DNA from: Actinomycetota bacterium
GTDB lineage: Bacteria; Actinomycetota; Acidimicrobiia; Spongiisociales; UBA5794
Assembly: GCA_003648875.1 (NCBI GenBank)
Contig: QMQC01000078.1
Coordinates: 1 to 7,506 of the forward strand
Direction: 5' to 3'
DNA: 7,506 nucleotides
Shown here: positions 6,537-7,506 of the stretch, piece after piece
Numbering within the stretch: position 1 is the stretch's first letter
How the letters are laid out: every line of letters begins with the position of its first letter
Translations under genes and position numbers: made by a program
Notes under the pieces: model-generated
Told to the model about the DNA's origin: nothing
Databases searched by the model: none
The model's input: only the letters and a program-made list of their open reading frames with translations

Positions 6537-6602
6537 GATCGGATCACGGACCAAGGTTCCGGGCAGATCAAGGTCCGGTCCACAGCCCCAGAGACCGCAT
6601 CT

Positions 6603-6616
6603 GCCGATTTGTCGGC
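6603..6616 (+). repeat. Small inverted repeat just upstream of the lipoprotein gene
   Basis: GCCGA (6603-6607) and TCGGC (6612-6616) form a perfect five-base stem with a TTTG loop. It sits directly before the putative -10 TAGCTT, so it could be an operator half-site pair, or a weak hairpin at the end of the upstream transcript. The rest of the 92-base gap after the prenyl synthase holds only a loose GGACC/GGTCC pairing. Confidence 0.25.
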
Positions 6617-6622
6617 TAGCTT
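6617..6622 (+). promoter_or_regulatory. Putative -10 element giving a leaderless mRNA
   Basis: TAGCTT fits TANNNT and lies six bases upstream of the GTG at 6629, so transcription would start at or next to the start codon. No Shine-Dalgarno-like sequence is found upstream of that GTG. Leaderless genes with this layout are common in actinobacteria. No clear -35 hexamer is seen. Confidence 0.4.
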
Positions 6623-6628
6623 CACAAT

Positions 6629-7506
6629 GTGTTGACCAGAACCCTTCTGCGTTCTCTCGCCATCGGCGTTCTCGTTGTTGCGTGCGTGCCTGAGGCGGGT
6701 GAGTCGCCATCAACCTCCGTCGCTGTCGGAGAGTCAACCACCACCGGTGACAGCGGTGCAACGCCGACAACCACCACTGCAGTGGCAGATCTCGTCGCAC
6801 CGGAAAGGGGTGACGCAGACGACGTTGCATCCGACGCGTTCTGGGACGCGGCAGACTTCGAACTCGCAGGGGAGCCGACGCTGTTCGAAGTGGACGCGCT
6901 CGAAACCATCGAGCGGTGGCTTCCACAGGATCTCGTCGCCGGCCTCGCTTGGGAAGTCTTCATCAACGCGAACGACACAAGCGTCCTGGCAGTGTCGGTG
7001 ATTCCGACGCTCACCTGGCGAGGTGACCCCAATTTCGTGCCCACCCTGATCGCGACTCTCACAGGCGTTGACGCTGAGGAGATCTCACCAGGCGTCTATC
7101 GGACGGAAACGTTGAGCGGCCTCATCCTGTTTGCGTGGTCCACGGGGGACGGGTTCGTCATCTCGACGTCGATGGTTCCTGATAGCGCGATCGATTATCT
7201 CCATGCCCTTGCTACCGAGAGCCAGCCACGGCAGGTGTGGGAGACGGGGGCGTGCCTCTACGTCGACCCGGAAGCAGAGACGCTTCCCTACGCACCGTTC
7301 CCGCCTGACATCGTCGTGCCATGTCTGGGACCTCACAACGCCGAGGTGCTCGTCTCCCGCCAGATCGGCACGAACCTCACGGGGTACGACGCCGAAGCCA
7401 TCGAGTACGACCGCGGCTATGAGTGCGACATGGCGTACACCGAGGAGTTCGGTCCCCAGAAGACCCACAAGCCGATGCTCATCACCTACATGCCTGATGA
7501 GGACGA
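6629..7506 (+). CDS. Lipoprotein with C-terminal septum-formation-like domain (partial, 3' end off window)
   Basis: The visible 292 residues start with a signal peptide ending in VLVVAC, the lipidated Cys being residue 19. A Ser/Thr-rich linker with a run of four threonines follows (about 24-50), so the protein is probably exported and membrane-anchored. Residues about 60-200 form an unrecognised mixed alpha/beta region containing GLAWEVFINAN and GVYRTETLSGLILF. From about 205 on, the pattern TGACL (C209), VVPCLGPHNAEV (C232, H236) and YECDMAY (C266) resembles the actinobacterial septum-formation domain, which has conserved cysteines and a C-x(2,3)-PH-x-x-EV core. That family is poorly characterised, and a role in division is not established by sequence. 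The GTG start is chosen because the nearby ATG (6627) is followed at once by an in-frame stop; TTG at 6632 is also possible. The gene could be read from its own promoter or together with the prenyl synthase. Confidence 0.72.
   Translation, partial: MLTRTLLRSLAIGVLVVACVPEAGESPSTSVAVGESTTTGDSGATPTTTTAVADLVAPERGDADDVASDAFWDAADFELAGEPTLFEVDALETIERWLPQDLVAGLAWEVFINANDTSVLAVSVIPTLTWRGDPNFVPTLIATLTGVDAEEISPGVYRTETLSGLILFAWSTGDGFVISTSMVPDSAIDYLHALATESQPRQVWETGACLYVDPEAETLPYAPFPPDIVVPCLGPHNAEVLVSRQIGTNLTGYDAEAIEYDRGYECDMAYTEEFGPQKTHKPMLITYMPDED

Noticed and set aside
1..7506. Search for a new defence, mobile or secondary-metabolite system
   Set aside because: All intact genes belong to known housekeeping or envelope families except part of the right-hand lipoprotein; no repeats, integrases, toxin-antitoxin pairs or nuclease/helicase clusters were seen.

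Overview
The window looks like ordinary chromosomal DNA from a high-GC Gram-positive bacterium of the phylum Actinomycetota, probably class Acidimicrobiia. The evidence is the high GC at third codon positions, the frequent GTG/TTG starts, a ClpC very close to the actinobacterial ClpC1 type, a lipoprotein ending in a 'septum formation'-type domain, and two lipoproteins whose lipobox is followed by a poly-threonine linker. The class assignment is an inference from style, not from a marker gene. I see no tRNA, rRNA, CRISPR array, transposase, integrase or phage gene.

Left part (1-1961, minus strand): the start of a solute-uptake operon. A BMP-family (PnrA/BmpA-like) substrate-binding lipoprotein (846-1946) comes first. 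After a 99-base gap carrying a perfect 11-bp hairpin follows the first ATPase domain of a sugar/nucleoside-type ABC ATP-binding protein (from 746, running off the left edge). The permeases would be expected beyond the window. The likely role is uptake of nucleosides or a related small solute.

Middle (about 2012-2809, plus strand): a stretch with coding-like codon use but broken reading frames, possibly the tail of a decayed TetR-like regulator. Its last frame ends in a TGA overlapping the GTG start of an intact YigI-like hotdog thioesterase (2357-2809). The thioesterase is convergent with clpC.

clpC (2867-5368, minus strand) encodes a complete Hsp100 unfoldase with two Clp-N repeats, two AAA+ modules, a UVR-type middle segment and an IGF ClpP-docking tripeptide. 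It is divergent from a long-chain polyprenyl diphosphate synthase (5544-6536, plus strand); the 175-bp gap between them carries candidate promoters for both. The synthase would make the isoprenoid tail of menaquinone or a similar lipid.

Right edge (6629-7506, plus strand): the 5' part of a lipoprotein gene with an unrecognised central region and a C-terminal segment resembling the actinobacterial septum-formation domain. It probably starts on a leaderless transcript.

I did not find a convincing new biological system. The most interesting details are the broken gene remnant, an exact 41-bp repeat inside clpC with a 225-bp in-frame period, the hairpin between binding protein and ATPase, and the leaderless-type start of the septum-like lipoprotein.
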